From contig JASPKZ010007288.1 of the NCBI GenBank assembly GCA_030220185.1, forward strand, positions 1,004,001-1,068,000: a DNA stretch of 64,000 nt. The letters run 5' to 3'. The position numbers and the translations under genes were made by a program. Source of the DNA: Diploptera punctata (Eukaryota; Arthropoda; Insecta; Blattodea; Blaberidae). The notes under the pieces were generated by a model. That model was not told the origin of the DNA, did not search any database, and saw nothing but the letters and a program-made list of their open reading frames with translations. Of the stretch, positions 1-10,370 are shown piece by piece (within the stretch, counting starts at the first letter, position 1; each line of letters begins with the position of its first letter).

Positions 1-1330
1 TTATTAGCTTGTCCTCATTTTAAAAACCCACTCTGGATAAAGTTACTAATCATTAATCATGCCCCAAATAGGAGTATATGACCAATCACATTTCAATCTA
101 TCTTGTTTTACAACCAATCACAGTAGTGTTTCACCCGATATCTATCAATTAAGATCATATTATTAAAGAAAGCTTTTCGTTTTTAATATTCTGAACTGGT
201 CATGGCATTATTTTGCAGTGACTAACTCTCTAAGAAATATGTTGAATATAGCATTGTATATATTAAAGTGTAAGCATCCTAGAATCGAAGTGGTTGCCAG
301 ATTGTATATATATATATAGTGCTCGAATGTAACCGGAGATATCTTGCGAAGATATAATAGAAAACATATTGTAGCAATTGATTATACCACAATAAAAAGA
401 AACCACTCTTTACACTTTCTTGAACGTATTTTTTCCCCAGGTATTAACGTTCCAGAAAAGTATAATTGACATATTTACATCATAGGACATCAGAAATTAA
501 TTAACCATTTGTTAATAACTGTTGGTTATAAAGAGTTTCATGTGTTTATTTTTTTCCCCACTAGGGTGCATTGTTACAATACTGTGATACGATTTGACAG
601 TAATAATATGATCTGGTTGCAGTGATGAACAAATAAAACATAACAAACATTTCTCATTTGTTTTCAAACATCGCCGTTTACATGACATATATAAATATTT
701 TTAATAATTCTATTTAAATAATGATTTGTGGGTAAACAGCTTAATTGTATTCGTTAAATAGTCCGAACAAATGTCACTCTTGTTTGTCAAATTATCTAGA
801 CTATTTAACTCATGCCCCAAATGGGAGTCAATGACCAATCACGTTTCAATGATTTCTGTTTTACAACCAATCAGAGTCGTGTTTCACCAAATATTTATCA
901 GTGTTATAATTACCATATTAAAGAAAGCTCCTCCTTACAATATTGCGTTCCTTTGGCAATAAATAGTATGATCTGGTTGCAGTGATAAACAAATGAAGCA
1001 GTAGAAGCGTACCTATCGTTTCTCATTTGTTTTCAAACATCGCCGTTTACATTAAATATATAAATATTTTAAAATAACTATAGTTAAATAATGATTTGTG
1101 AGTAAACAGCTTAATTTTATTCGTTAAATAGTCCTAACAAATGCACTCTTGATTTCCAAATTCTCTACATAAATTCACTCCTCACTTCGTGAGTCGTGAA
1201 TTTATCGATAATTTGGAAATCACTCGTGACATTACTTATGATAAATTCATCCGTTATTTCGAGAAATCGTGAATTTATCGATAATTTGGAAATCATTCGC
1301 GGCATTACTTATGATAATTCACATTTCATG
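1..1330 (+). repeat. Dispersed repeat RpA, two partial units in tandem
   Basis: Positions 1-770 and about 771-1330 are diverged versions of one unit; the second lacks the middle part of the first. A single inverted unit lies at 51120-51850. Shared marks are two CCAAT-type motifs (gaccaatcac, caaccaatcaga), a TTGCGTTCCTTTGGCAATAA stretch near 943-962 and a gtttactcacaaatc-like block. A TATATATATA run at 307-318 follows the CCAAT motifs. No protein is recognisable. It could be the terminal or promoter part of a larger transposon, or a non-autonomous element. The family is unknown to me. Confidence 0.75.
1150..1324. repeat. Direct and inverted repeat at the end of RpA
   Basis: A block reading gtgaatttatcgataatttg occurs at about 1196 and again at about 1270 (75-bp period). 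Its reverse complement, degraded, occurs at about 1150-1172. The related copy ends in a hairpin at 51152-51204, so a palindromic terminus is a regular part of the repeat. Confidence 0.6.
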
Positions 1331-1426
1331 TGTGAAAAAAATATTGAACAACAAATTACATTATAAATATATTATGGAGTATCAAACACACGTCGATAAT
1401 CATATGTAATACTTCACAATTATGAT

Positions 1427-2636
1427 ATAGGTTGATTCAAAAGTCACTATACAGTTTGTGTTTAGACAGGTATTAATATACATTATGTAATAATACTGAA
1501 ACATATGTCACAGTAGGACATAATTTCAACGCATATCAATGTGGCCACATTGCACGTCTAGAAACAACGACCATCGCTCCACTATACTGCGAAACACTTT
1601 CTCAACCATAGCTGGTGTAATCTTAGCTGCCGCGGCTCTAATCCGCTGTTTTAGCTGTAGAATGTTGTTTATATTCACCTGGTACACGGCAGACTTTATA
1701 AACCCCCAGGAAAATTAGTTTAAGTTGTCAGGTCTAGGAAGCGGGGAGGCCACGTCATTGGCGCTGCACGGCCAAACTATCTACAGGGAAAAGCTTGATT
1801 TAGGTAGTCCTGAACCGTAATGGAAAAATGAGGTGGTGTCCCATCCTGTTGAAATACAACAGTATCCATAATATCATCAGATATAAATTGGGTTCCAAAA
1901 ACAGTTCCAACATATCGAGGGTATACGTTTCCGGTAAATGTTTTTCTGCAAACATGAAGGGCCCGTAAACTGTTGACCTGGTTAATCCTAACCACACATT
2001 TACTTTGGGTGTGTTCCATTCCCACTCCTGCATCACATTTTGGTTGGCCATTTGCCCACATCTTGCAATTGTGTCTATTGACATGTCCGCATGTGTGGAA
2101 CGTAGCCGCATCACTAAATAAGACATTTTCCATTAAATTGTTATTTTCCACAGCTTGTAGTAGATCATGACACGCAAGCTTCTCTGGCTGCAAAGTCCTC
2201 AGCTTCAAGTTTATGCACGACCTGGAAGTGATATGCACATTTGTGCAATTTGTAGCGGAGAGTTTTCCACACAGTGGCCCAGCTCACTACTAAGTCTCCT
2301 CGTTCATGCAGAGGGGCTGCGAGTGATCGCATCCTGTACATCTTGCACGGTATCTGGTGGAATGACCGGTCTCCCTGGACGCTCTTCATCTGCAACACTA
2401 CCAGTACGCTGAAATTTATTGACCACGTTTTTTTATAGCCAGCCTGGTGGGACCTGGTTTCCTAAATATACCGGCGAAATCTGCCAGCGGTTGTTCATAC
2501 GTCATACCACGAAGACGAGCTCAAAAAACAGCTGTTCGTTCTTTTTTGGTTAGCATACTCTTATATTACCTCCAACAAAAATTAATACAGTCACTGTGTC
2601 ATAAAAATGTACAATGACCTTTGAATCACCCTGTAT
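1427..2636 (-). mobile_element. Mariner-like DNA transposon with both inverted ends
   Basis: The left end reads taggttgattcaaaagtcac from 1428. The right end at 2612-2635 reads, on the other strand, tacagggtgattcaaaggtc. These imperfect inverted repeats flank a transposase remnant on the minus strand, and TA dinucleotides border both ends. The 1.2-kb length fits a single-gene Tc1/mariner-type element. The transposase is broken, so the copy is non-autonomous. Confidence 0.85.
1530..2556 (-). pseudogene. Mariner-like (DDE superfamily) transposase, frameshifted
   Basis: Read on the minus strand from the ATG at 2556, the remnant shows an N-terminal helix-turn-helix part (KFQRTGSVADEERPGRP), the first catalytic region (FSDAATFHTCGHVNRHN; the usual second acidic residue is an Ala here), the second catalytic Asp in QQDGTPPH, and a degraded C-terminal WGF segment down to about 1530. 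Stops and frameshifts occur near 2530, 2430, 2250, 2020 and 1775. For example WNTPKVNVW and YGPFMFAEKHLP lie in a different frame from QQDGTPPH. It would have cut and pasted its own element. It resembles the insect transposases that carry a DUF4817-like N-terminus. A related, internally deleted copy is at 58699-59112. Confidence 0.85.
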
Positions 2637-2639
2637 ATT

Positions 2640-2946
2640 CTACATATTACATTTTAAGTATGAACCCTAACTCCTCTTTTTTTTTCCAAACGTTTTCAAA
2701 TTTGAGACTCAAAAAAAAATTATCATTGCAACAATGAAACAAAATTGAATATTTTCGAACGCCAATTGCAAAACCAAAATTTGCCATCCACGTTTCTTAC
2801 CTACAAGGAACTATTTTTGCTTGTCATAAAAGGGCACGAGTACGCTTCTTGGAATATTTTGCACAATAATATTTTTCCAGGATATTTCAGAATTTAAAAA
2901 AAAATAGAAAATTGGAACTAAAATATCTCTGAAAACTTATCGGCAT
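2640..2946. other. No recognisable feature
   Basis: AT-rich sequence with short A and T runs. I see no coding or structural signal. Confidence 0.5.
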
Positions 2947-2956
2947 CATTAATAAT

Positions 2957-3029
<73 letters not shown>

Positions 3030-3063
3030 GTAATAATAATAATAATAGTAGTAATAATAATGA
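2947..3063 (+). repeat. (TAA)n microsatellite
   Basis: About 38 AAT/TAA units with a few interruptions, directly upstream of an S1 SINE. Confidence 0.95.
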
Positions 3064-3078
3064 TCATTTATTATTAAC

Positions 3079-3418
3079 AGTGTCCACCGCTGTGGTCTCG
3101 AGGTAGCGTACTGCCTTGTCACGCAGCGGGCCCAGGTTCGATCCCCGGTCGGGGCAGTTTTTCTGGGTGAGGTTTTTATCGGGGTTTTTCCTCACCTGTA
3201 AGACAGATGTCAGGAAAACGTTAAGGCCCAAACGTTCCCCGAAATCATATGGTCATCATCCTTACCATTATCATTTTCATAATCATTCTTCACCGGTGTG
3301 GAAAGCAACGGAAAGCTACCACACCTACATAATTCCCTAGTAAAGCTGCAAGCATAGCATGAAAATACTATGATTGCAGTGAAGGACCTGCCTTCGGGCA
3401 GAATTACTATGGATGGAT
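3079..3418 (+). mobile_element. S1 SINE, short form, full copy
   Basis: The head is tRNA-derived: an A-box-like stretch (ggtctcgaggtagcg) and a near-perfect RNA polymerase III B box (ggttcgatccc) about 35 bp downstream. The unrelated body reads gtttttctgggtgaggtttt and ends in a tail domain with gcagaattactatggatgga. The same sequence recurs at 17683-18016 and 39055-39357, and as fragments at 16590 and 43572. The open frame across it is an artefact. Confidence 0.92.
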
Positions 3419-3420
3419 TA

Positions 3421-3515
3421 TTAACAGTAATTATTATATAATAATAGTAAGAATAATGACAATAATATTATTATTAAGAGTAATAATTCTTATTGTTATT
3501 ATTATTATTATTATT
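3421..3515. repeat. Degenerate (TTA)n tract
   Basis: Imperfect ATT/TAA units after the S1 tail, best preserved at 3490-3515. Confidence 0.7.
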
Positions 3516-3679
3516 TCTTCTTCGTTAATTAGGATTTTCTGTACAATATACTTTAGTAGTTTTTCTACAACCCTTTGTAAATTTCTCTCTTCCATAAATC
3601 CCTAATTTTTGTCGTATATGGTCAATCCTGTTTCCGTTCTTCACATTCGGTTTTTTTAATATAGTTGACTTTTGCCATA

Positions 3680-3760
3680 CGACGGGGAGCTGGTCAATCG
3701 TTATAACCCCCAACCTGGAGGACCAGGCGATTTTTATTCAAGTTTTCTTCCTCTAAGAAT
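3680..3760. repeat. Short dispersed motif, also at 37345
   Basis: The block ggggagctgg, then about 20 variable bases, then ccaacctggaggaccag is shared with 37345-37395. It is probably part of a retroelement, and I cannot assign the family. Confidence 0.5.
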
Positions 3761-3816
3761 TTGAGGAACTCCCTACAAGGCAGCAGTTGCCATATCCTGG
3801 CAAGAAACCTCACAGA

Positions 3817-3883
3817 ATACTACTACTGCTGCTGCTACTACTACTACTACTACTACTACTAATAATAATAATATATACTAATA

Positions 3884-3936
<53 letters not shown>

Positions 3937-3937
3937 T
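3817..3937. repeat. (CTA)n followed by (AAT)n microsatellite
   Basis: CTG/CTA triplets at 3823-3860 change into AAT triplets up to 3935, at the 3' tail of the inverted S1 copy. Confidence 0.9.
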
Positions 3938-3939
3938 TT

Positions 3940-4255
3940 ATATCTTTTTCAAATTGCCCAGGTTTGTCTTTCGACATTCCTGGGTTCTCCCCTGGCGTGG
4001 CGTACTTGTAACCCACTTCTGAGGTTGGGGCGCCTGGAAGGTGGGGTTACGTCGCCCCGATTATATGATGGGTGATGATAATGGTGCTCCAGGAGAGTCC
4101 CTAATCCTAAGCTTAACCTAAGATGAATATGAATGTTGATGATTGCGATGGCCATATGATTTCGGGGACCGTTTGGGCCTTAAAGTTTTCCTGACATTTG
4201 TCTTACAGTGAGGAACAACCCCAATAAAAACCTCACCCAGAAAATATTATTGTTA
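3940..4255 (-). mobile_element. S1 SINE, long form, minus strand, 5'-truncated
   Basis: The reverse complement matches the body of S1 (tttttctgggtgaggttttt side at 4255) but then continues into a different 3' domain: catcttaggttaagcttagg, a g/c-rich block and gtgggttacaagtacgcc. The same second domain is at 11105-11490 on the plus strand. Its end abuts an (AAT)n run, in keeping with a microsatellite tail. Confidence 0.85.
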
Positions 4256-4259
4256 TAAT

Positions 4260-4756
4260 AGATCAGTAATAATAACCATAATAATACTTTTATTTATCTT
4301 GATGGAGATAATTTCAACGGGGGTAACTAATACGAGTATATAATAATATGAAGTAGAAAAGGTGGCGATTAATGTAATGTGAATGTGAGGAGCTGCCGAA
4401 GACCTAGGTATCATCATATATTTATTTATAAGGATTATAAATTAATCCATCTAGAGGCCAAGCGGTTAAAAACACTTTTTGTTAAGCTTAATGGCGCAAA
4501 ATGTGAAACAACGCAGAAATATGATCTTATCCTTAAACTAATAATTAAACATACATCTAATTAAGGAGATTATTAGTGAAGCATGAGAAATGAATGTAAT
4601 AATATTACCCTTATCTGAACTTCATTTATAGATCTCTGTTTGCAATAACAGGCGGAAATATAGGGTCTACTTATATTCAATAAAACAATCTTCAAACTCT
4701 TTTGATTAAAAATTCGGTATACCCCGCGGATACAATCCTCAATTAGTCTACACTGA
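4260..4756. other. No recognisable feature
   Basis: AT-rich DNA with a few short ORFs. I see no conserved motif. Confidence 0.5.
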
Positions 4757-4760
4757 TTAA

Positions 4761-4796
4761 CCCTAGCGATACTAAGGGGGGTACTTTATGCCCACC
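4761..4796 (+). repeat. piggyBac-like terminal inverted repeat, left
   Basis: Begins CCCTAGCG directly after TTAA and contains ggggggtactttatg. It pairs with 8699-8734 and less well with 6880-6914. Confidence 0.7.
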
Positions 4797-5582
4797 TTCT
4801 GTCATTTTAATCATTATGTCTTTTAATTTTTTCACTATAAGCTTGAAGTTAATAGTTATTGTCAATCATTGCCTTTAGTATTGGAATACGTAATTGTTTG
4901 TAAGTCGTCGTGGTCAATATGTAATGGAAATTGTGTCACTTTTTGAACCTCCCTTTTTTCACATCAAGGAAAACATCCATTTTTTTATATGGAAGTATCC
5001 TCGACCTATGGAAATCGTTCAATCATGAACAGCAACTTCCGGCTATTATTAGGGATTTCCAACCCACTTTAGCCCTTGTGAATTAATTATATCGTCGTAG
5101 TTATTTTATGATTTGTCATTACGAACTTATTTGTTCGTATTCTCATTTATTATAATGTATATCCTCTGCCAACGATAACTAGCCGCAGTCCGGTGCCAAT
5201 GGTCCAGTGGTTGGACACACCAATCCCGCATTCAGTTCTAGTTGAATTTCATTGAAGTTCTAGTTATTTCACTTGATTCACTGAGCCGCCAACAGGAAGA
5301 CCGCCACCACCACAGAAGCCGCCAGCCCTAAAGAGGGCAAGAGCGGGAAGTCCAGTCGGCATTCCAATCAGAAACGGCTCTTTTCGGATTTAGCTGTTCT
5401 TATTTAATAATTTTGAATTTTGAATATTTATTGGACTTTGATGATTTTACTAGTGGATGCTAGGGGACCACTCCGACATTTGCCTTTACATCAAGGGAAA
5501 CCACTAAAAACCTTGATAGAGTGGCATGAATTTAATAAAATTAGATCCAAATTGAACAGCTTTTTGCTCCAATTGGAGAAAT

Positions 5583-6845
5583 TTAAGATGTAACAGGGCA
5601 CTTCCTATCTTCATCATAAGTACACATACACTCTACTAAGAAAGTGTGTGATTTATGATCCAATTCGATAGATAAAATCATCGAATCTGGATCAGTTATT
5701 AGTTCCTTAACTAGTTTGTCTAATACTTCATTAGTGATTAGACTATCCCTTTTTGTGAGGCTAGTTTGAACCGGCCTACTTTTGGTTAAAGGAGCCATGG
5801 CAGTTTGAGTGCCTATGGTCACTTTTTTGGTTTCAGGTGGCGCTTTAGGCCCACCTAAGACCTTAAATGGCAAGGCCTTTTGTTCCCGAGCCTTGTTGGT
5901 CCCGGTACGTTTTCTTCTTGTAGCGCTAGTGACAACGCTACGGTTTGAGTTCTTGGAGGTCTCAGGCCGAAGAGCTGCTGGCTCGATCTGGTCTGAGATT
6001 TGGGGTAAGAGAGCTGAAGCAAGCTCCACCATTACTGTCTTCTTAGGGGTGGCCGGGATGACCTGTGCTACCGTCTTCTTCATACGCCGGTAGGGCTCGA
6101 TCTTCACCTTGAAGTGGATGCGTCTGCGTAGTTTGAACAGATCCTCCACCTCTGGGCCATCTCTCAGAGTGACCACAAACATGGGCAATGGGTTACTGGT
6201 CTTTCCGGATGTCATATTGACAACCTTTAATGCCCGGAATACATTGGCTTTCAAGTCACTCTGAATGTAAGATGGCTCAATGGTGTGGTCTATTCCTTTT
6301 ACAACCACTCTTCGTGTGGCTGTCGCTTGTCGTCTTTTTTCTTCCTTGTAGGGGATCTTGTTCTTCTTTAGCAGTTGCTGGTACTTTTTATAGGCTAAAA
6401 CTGCATTTAGCCTGACCCTTGTACCGAGCCTGGTGTTTTCGCAAATGAATGTGTCAGGGTCAGATTTGAAGAATTCCTCGTTCACTGCTGCCAGTAAATA
6501 GGTATAAACCCGAAGTACCAGCAGGGGAGAGGTCCATATCTTCTTTGGGAGCGAGTCCGTCGTCTTCGAGCTTCCACAGTCCCCTCCATTATCACATGAT
6601 GAGGTCTCTGCAGGCTGGGAGACGACCAGATGGGACTCGACTTTATCAGTAGCCGAGGCTGCTGATTTCTCTGGCAGAGCAGTTTCTTCCCTTTGCTTTC
6701 GGTGGTAACTAAGCTTGGTTCTTGCTGGAATGTTGCTCCTCTGTTGCTCCGTCTTGTCTAGTGTAGAATCTGTAGGTATTGTTGGCAGTAGAGCTTCACG
6801 TAAAGTAGCAGATGCTTCCTTTACTATGCCGTTGTAAGTTTTCAT
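5583..6845 (-). CDS. Intact 420-aa gag-like (LINE ORF1-type) protein without zinc knuckle
   Basis: The frame is open from ATG at 6845 to TAA at 5583. Residues about 104-260 follow the order seen in ORF1 of jockey-like non-LTR retrotransposons: a stretch on visualising a nucleic-acid fold (INDEX: KKIWTSPLL at 101, FICENTRLGTRVRLNAV at 133), then a PRE_C2HC-like region from RRVVVKGID (178) through LPMFVVTLRDG (220) to HFKVKIEPYRR (244). In the family a CCHC zinc knuckle begins right after this; here the text becomes TVAQVIPATPKK and no CCHC follows. The last 160 residues are basic and proline-rich, then acidic. No reverse transcriptase is visible downstream on the same strand. GC content is visibly higher than in the flanks. 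Such proteins bind retrotransposon RNA. Options: a young ORF1-only retroposon, cargo of the surrounding inverted-repeat element, or a gene kept by selection. Confidence 0.7.
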   Translation of the reverse strand: MKTYNGIVKEASATLREALLPTIPTDSTLDKTEQQRSNIPARTKLSYHRKQREETALPEKSAASATDKVESHLVVSQPAETSSCDNGGDCGSSKTTDSLPKKIWTSPLLVLRVYTYLLAAVNEEFFKSDPDTFICENTRLGTRVRLNAVLAYKKYQQLLKKNKIPYKEEKRRQATATRRVVVKGIDHTIEPSYIQSDLKANVFRALKVVNMTSGKTSNPLPMFVVTLRDGPEVEDLFKLRRRIHFKVKIEPYRRMKKTVAQVIPATPKKTVMVELASALLPQISDQIEPAALRPETSKNSNRSVVTSATRRKRTGTNKAREQKALPFKVLGGPKAPPETKKVTIGTQTAMAPLTKSRPVQTSLTKRDSLITNEVLDKLVKELITDPDSMILSIELDHKSHTFLVECMCTYDEDRKCPVTS

Positions 6846-6879
6846 TCTTGGTCATTTCATGAAACAATTATCTATTATT

Positions 6880-6914
6880 GTGGTCATAAATTCCCCCCCC
6901 CCGTCGTTGGTAGT
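6880..6914 (-). repeat. Third copy of the piggyBac-like terminal sequence
   Basis: The stretch tgtggtcataaattcccccc, then ccccgtcgttggtag, matches the right end at 8699-8734, with a short deletion and a longer C run. It lies 35 bp upstream of the start codon of the gag-like ORF. The outer four bases are TTCT rather than TTAA. Confidence 0.5.
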
Positions 6915-7169
6915 TCTTGTGACGCATAACAAGACTTTAATTTATTTTCGTAACTTCTTCAATAATGGTCTTATATCTCTAATTTTATATTTACCAACAC
7001 TGTTGTTGGTTTATATAATTTATTATTTCATTATTGATTGATCAGAAAATTTGTTCTCTTATATATTTTTATTTATTTATTTATTTATTTGTTTTACTTA
7101 CTCATTATCTAGTCTGTCTCTTGTGCAGTTATAGTAATTCACACATGTGAGTAACAAAATTATTTTAAA

Positions 7170-8350
7170 ATGCCTCGACGTCCTCTGACTTTAAAATATA
7201 TTATGGATATATTTGATAACGAAATAATTTCAGAATTTGAATTTGATGATAGTTATGAGGAAGTGAGTGAAACAGATGATGAAAGTATTGTGCGTGATCA
7301 AGTTAATAAAATAATTTTATTGCCTTCTGAATATGATGATATCGGCCGCGGTGGACTAGTGGTTATGCTCCTTGCCTCTGGTCCCAAGGGTCGCGGGTTC
7401 AAACCCGGCCGGGGTTGATGGATTTTTTAGGACGGAAAAATCCAAAGAGCAAGTCCTCCTGACGGGAATTTAAACCGTGGGTCCCGAGTCTGAAGTTTTT
7501 CAGGCTCGTAAAAATCCTTAAGCCTGAATGAAAAAGCATCTAAGCAAAATTTACCGAATTTTCCCGTCCTAGTATTACCTTGGTTTCCTAGATGTCAGTA
7601 TAAGGCGGAACGCTGACCACGTGCCACTCAAAATGACATCTATACGAAAACAAGTGTAATTAAATTAGTATGGTTCAAATTCTCCCCTGTAGGGGGAGAG
7701 CGCCTAAATCTCTGTAAAGGGAAAACATAGGCTTACAGTACAAAAATACGATGATGAGGAGGATCATAATAATAGTGTAAAATTGAAAATGAAATCAGTG
7801 CCAGATATGTTTCAGGTACAGGAAGAATTTTCACATCAAAGCCTCCTCGGCCTACAAGACGTGTTGCTCAAAATGTTATAAAATAAAGGGAAGGAATAAG
7901 AAATGAAGGTAAAGTGAAAACCATTACAGAATCATCTGAAAAATTCTTTACACGGGAAGTTGTAAGCATCAACATAAACACACACATGAAGAAGCAGCAA
8001 GAATATATATACCAGCAACAAATATATGTTTATAGCTAATCTATATAGAACTAGAAGGTGACAGGCGCATCTGTATTTCAGATCTCTGGTCTAATATTTC
8101 TGGCAGATTCATATATACTGCAACTATGAGTAGGGTCAGGTTTCTGCAACTATCTAAAATAATTAGATTTCATGATACACAAAGCCGAAATGAACGCAGG
8201 GAACAAGATAAGTTTGCAGCAATAAGTCAGGTATTTGAAAAAAATTAAACCTAACTTTGCCAACATGTTTTTTTCTGCTGGGATTCGTACCGTAGTTGAT
8301 GAAATGCTATCCTTATTCCGTGGAAGGTGTCCAATCAAAGTTCAGGTGTA
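7170..8350 (+). pseudogene. piggyBac-like transposase, interrupted and frameshifted
   Basis: The start ATG at 7170 opens an acidic N-terminus (MPRRPLTLKYIMDIFDNE, then many D and E residues) of the kind piggyBac transposases have. The frame is broken at 7341 by an S3 SINE and resumes after 7744 with EEDHNNSVKLKMKSVPDMF. Further on come RVRFLQLSKIIRFHDTQSR, DKFAAISQVFEKI and VVDEMLSLFRGRCPIK; the last matches the conserved piggyBac block with one catalytic Asp (DE.L..FRGRCP). A +1 shift sits in the A run near 8240. The C-terminal half, with the third catalytic Asp and the Cys-rich finger, is not recognisable. The gene is dead. Confidence 0.8.
7341..7744 (+). mobile_element. S3 SINE inserted in the piggyBac ORF
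   Basis: The tRNA-derived head has an A-box-like ggtggactagtggttatgct and a B box in gggttcaaacccggcc. The body includes gcaagtcctcctgacggg and ends near 7740. Possible target duplication: AATATGATGAT at 7330-7340 and AATACGATGAT at 7745-7755, though the first four bases of the right copy may belong to the SINE end. Other copies: 11497-11902 and 60490-60722 (minus), and 15845-16110 (degraded). Confidence 0.9.
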
Positions 8351-8698
8351 AGAAAGAAAAATACAACAAAAATAGTAAAAACAGTGATTCGTTCAAAATG
8401 CGGACAGAGTTCTGAGGAGAGTGATGAGTGACACATAGATACTACTATCAATGATTAGATTATCGTATTGTCCTGAAATTATTGTTTCAACAAGTATCAA
8501 TAATGAATTTGAACAAAAGTTCTACTTACATTAAGACACAGACTACTATATCAGGCTAACTATATAATGTGGTTAGTGAAAACAAAATGCAAAACTAAAT
8601 TGCATATTACATAAATAAGCATGCCAATCTGTAATATTTAATTTTAAAACAAATATTTTATTATGTGTTAAACAAATTGTTTATATATACAGTTTAAA

Positions 8699-8734
8699 GC
8701 GGTGGTCATAAAGTACTTCCCCCCGTTGCCAGAG
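8699..8734 (-). repeat. piggyBac-like terminal inverted repeat, right
   Basis: Carries ggtggtcataaagtacttcc and ends in agag before TTAA. It is the inverted partner of 4761-4796. Confidence 0.7.
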
Positions 8735-8738
8735 TTAA

Positions 8739-10159
8739 TCACAGCTTAATTGTCAACAGAACGATACTGAAGAACTACCTTCGTTGAAAAGTCATTACGT
8801 GTATGAGAAATAGACATACGAACATTACGAGCGACGTTCACGCCTTACAAGGGCAACCGTGAATTTTCTTCAAATTCTATACAAATCTGGTAGTTATGCG
8901 TAAGTACTCAACGTCTTCCATAATACCATTGCAAAATTCTGTGAGGGTCATGTCTGTTGTATTTAACTCCGAAATACCGAGGGCTAGGGAGTCTTTCCTT
9001 TCTTCCATTTCTTCTTTCCTTTATTTTATTTTCTTCTCCAGAAAAGCCTGACCAGAGGCTATAAGATGGCAGCCCCATCACTGGTCCTACCTTCTTTTGG
9101 CTAGCAACCAATCGAAGGGACTATTATTATGCTTTCAAGTCTTATACGAGAATTTCCCCGAAGGTAAAACGCTGGAGGGAAAATTTTCTATAGGATCGTA
9201 ACAGGCCTTGGCCTATAACGTGGAAGGAAGAAGAATAAACTATTATGATGCAGCATTAGTAACAAGATATACGTCAATTTAAGCAAATTAAATATATAGA
9301 CCTTAACTAAATAAATTCAGTAAATATGAATGCTAGAGGAGGCCACACCCTTCAATAACTGCCCCTCAGCAAGGTTTCAAGGAAACACATTCTGGCAGCA
9401 AAACTTGTATTACGAACTGGTCAACTGCACTGCCATAAAACATAAGAAGATACGATTGACTAATGTTCATTCACAGTAGATTCCATACCTGAAACTAACA
9501 GTATCCTCAAACAAGTCAACGTGATGCGAAATGTGCCTATATCGAAATTGCATCATATTACAATATACATTAATTTATACATTTACTTACAAATAATAAC
9601 CACAGACTGACAAATTGGGCAATTGTGAGGTTCATAGTGTTCTTCTAATAACCTTGTCGTTGAATATTTGGTTATCAAATTAGTTTTTCGCAATATTTAT
9701 GAGCAATTGCTGTATCCTGCTGGAAATGAAAACTCGTACACTCGACATCAGTTAAATGTTTAAAAAAATGGGTTAAATATTTGTGTTCTATTTCTTTTAC
9801 CACTGATTGTACCGCCAAAACATATAAGGCCTATAATATTATAATCCGATACAAGAGTGTTAAACATAAACATTCTCATCATATAAACGTATCTCATCGA
9901 TGAGACGAATATTTCTTACTTACTTCTCCCCATCGCCGTTTAACTTCTCATCTTAAAGGTGCTTCTCACGTTCCATTACAAATGGCCTGTAGGGCGAGGG
10001 ATTTAAACTTTGGATAATACACATACTGTTTATGACCACATACAAAAGGGATGCTCCCCGAATTAGTGGTCAGTTCCATTCAGGGCATTATCCGAGACAA
10101 CACAAACATTTACGATGATATACACCGTTAACGTTTAGACTATAGGCTATTCATATTAA
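8739..10159. other. No recognisable feature
   Basis: AT-rich and without homology I can name. A pyrimidine-rich stretch lies at 8990-9030. ORFs are short and look random. Confidence 0.5.
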
Positions 10160-10370
10160 ACATGGCGAATGCGATGATAACGATGATTATGATTGTCGGA
10201 TGATATTCGAGGACTGTTTGTGTTTTAACGTTTCTGACATTTGTCTTAGGATGAGGAAAACACCCGAAGAAGACATCACCCTAGAGACCTCTGACGACTG
10301 GGAATCAAATCTGGCCCTGCTGCGTACGGGACAGCTACACTACCCCGAAACATCACAAGTGGGAGAATTT
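10160..10370 (-). mobile_element. Degraded S1 SINE
   Basis: The reverse complement keeps the S1 order: a degraded head, then the agacaaatgtcaga-type core (10215-10250) and the gat-rich stretch. It differs from the full copies at roughly a quarter of positions, so it is an old insertion. Confidence 0.65.

Larger units (their letters stand above)
4757..8738 (+). mobile_element. Composite piggyBac-like element with TTAA at both ends
   Basis: TTAA at 4757-4760 is followed by CCCTAGCG and, at 4776-4796, ggggggtactttatgcccacc. The mirror image lies at 8699-8738: ggtggtcataaagtac, ccccccg, then TTAA at 8735-8738. Between the ends lie a minus-strand gag-like ORF, a third copy of the terminal sequence at 6880-6914 and a plus-strand piggyBac transposase pseudogene. 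Without the SINE and the gag-like ORF, about 2.3 kb remains, near the usual 2.4-2.5 kb of piggyBac elements. Whether this is one element with an insertion or two merged elements is open. Confidence 0.65.

Noticed and set aside
3116..3340. 74-codon frame with GQFFWVRFLSGFFLTC
   Set aside because: It is the translation of the S1 SINE body; the identical peptide appears from the inverted S1 copy at 17801-18043.
5190..5345. tRNA-like stretch near caatggtccagtggttggac
   Set aside because: An A-box-like string only; no B box at the right distance and no second copy.
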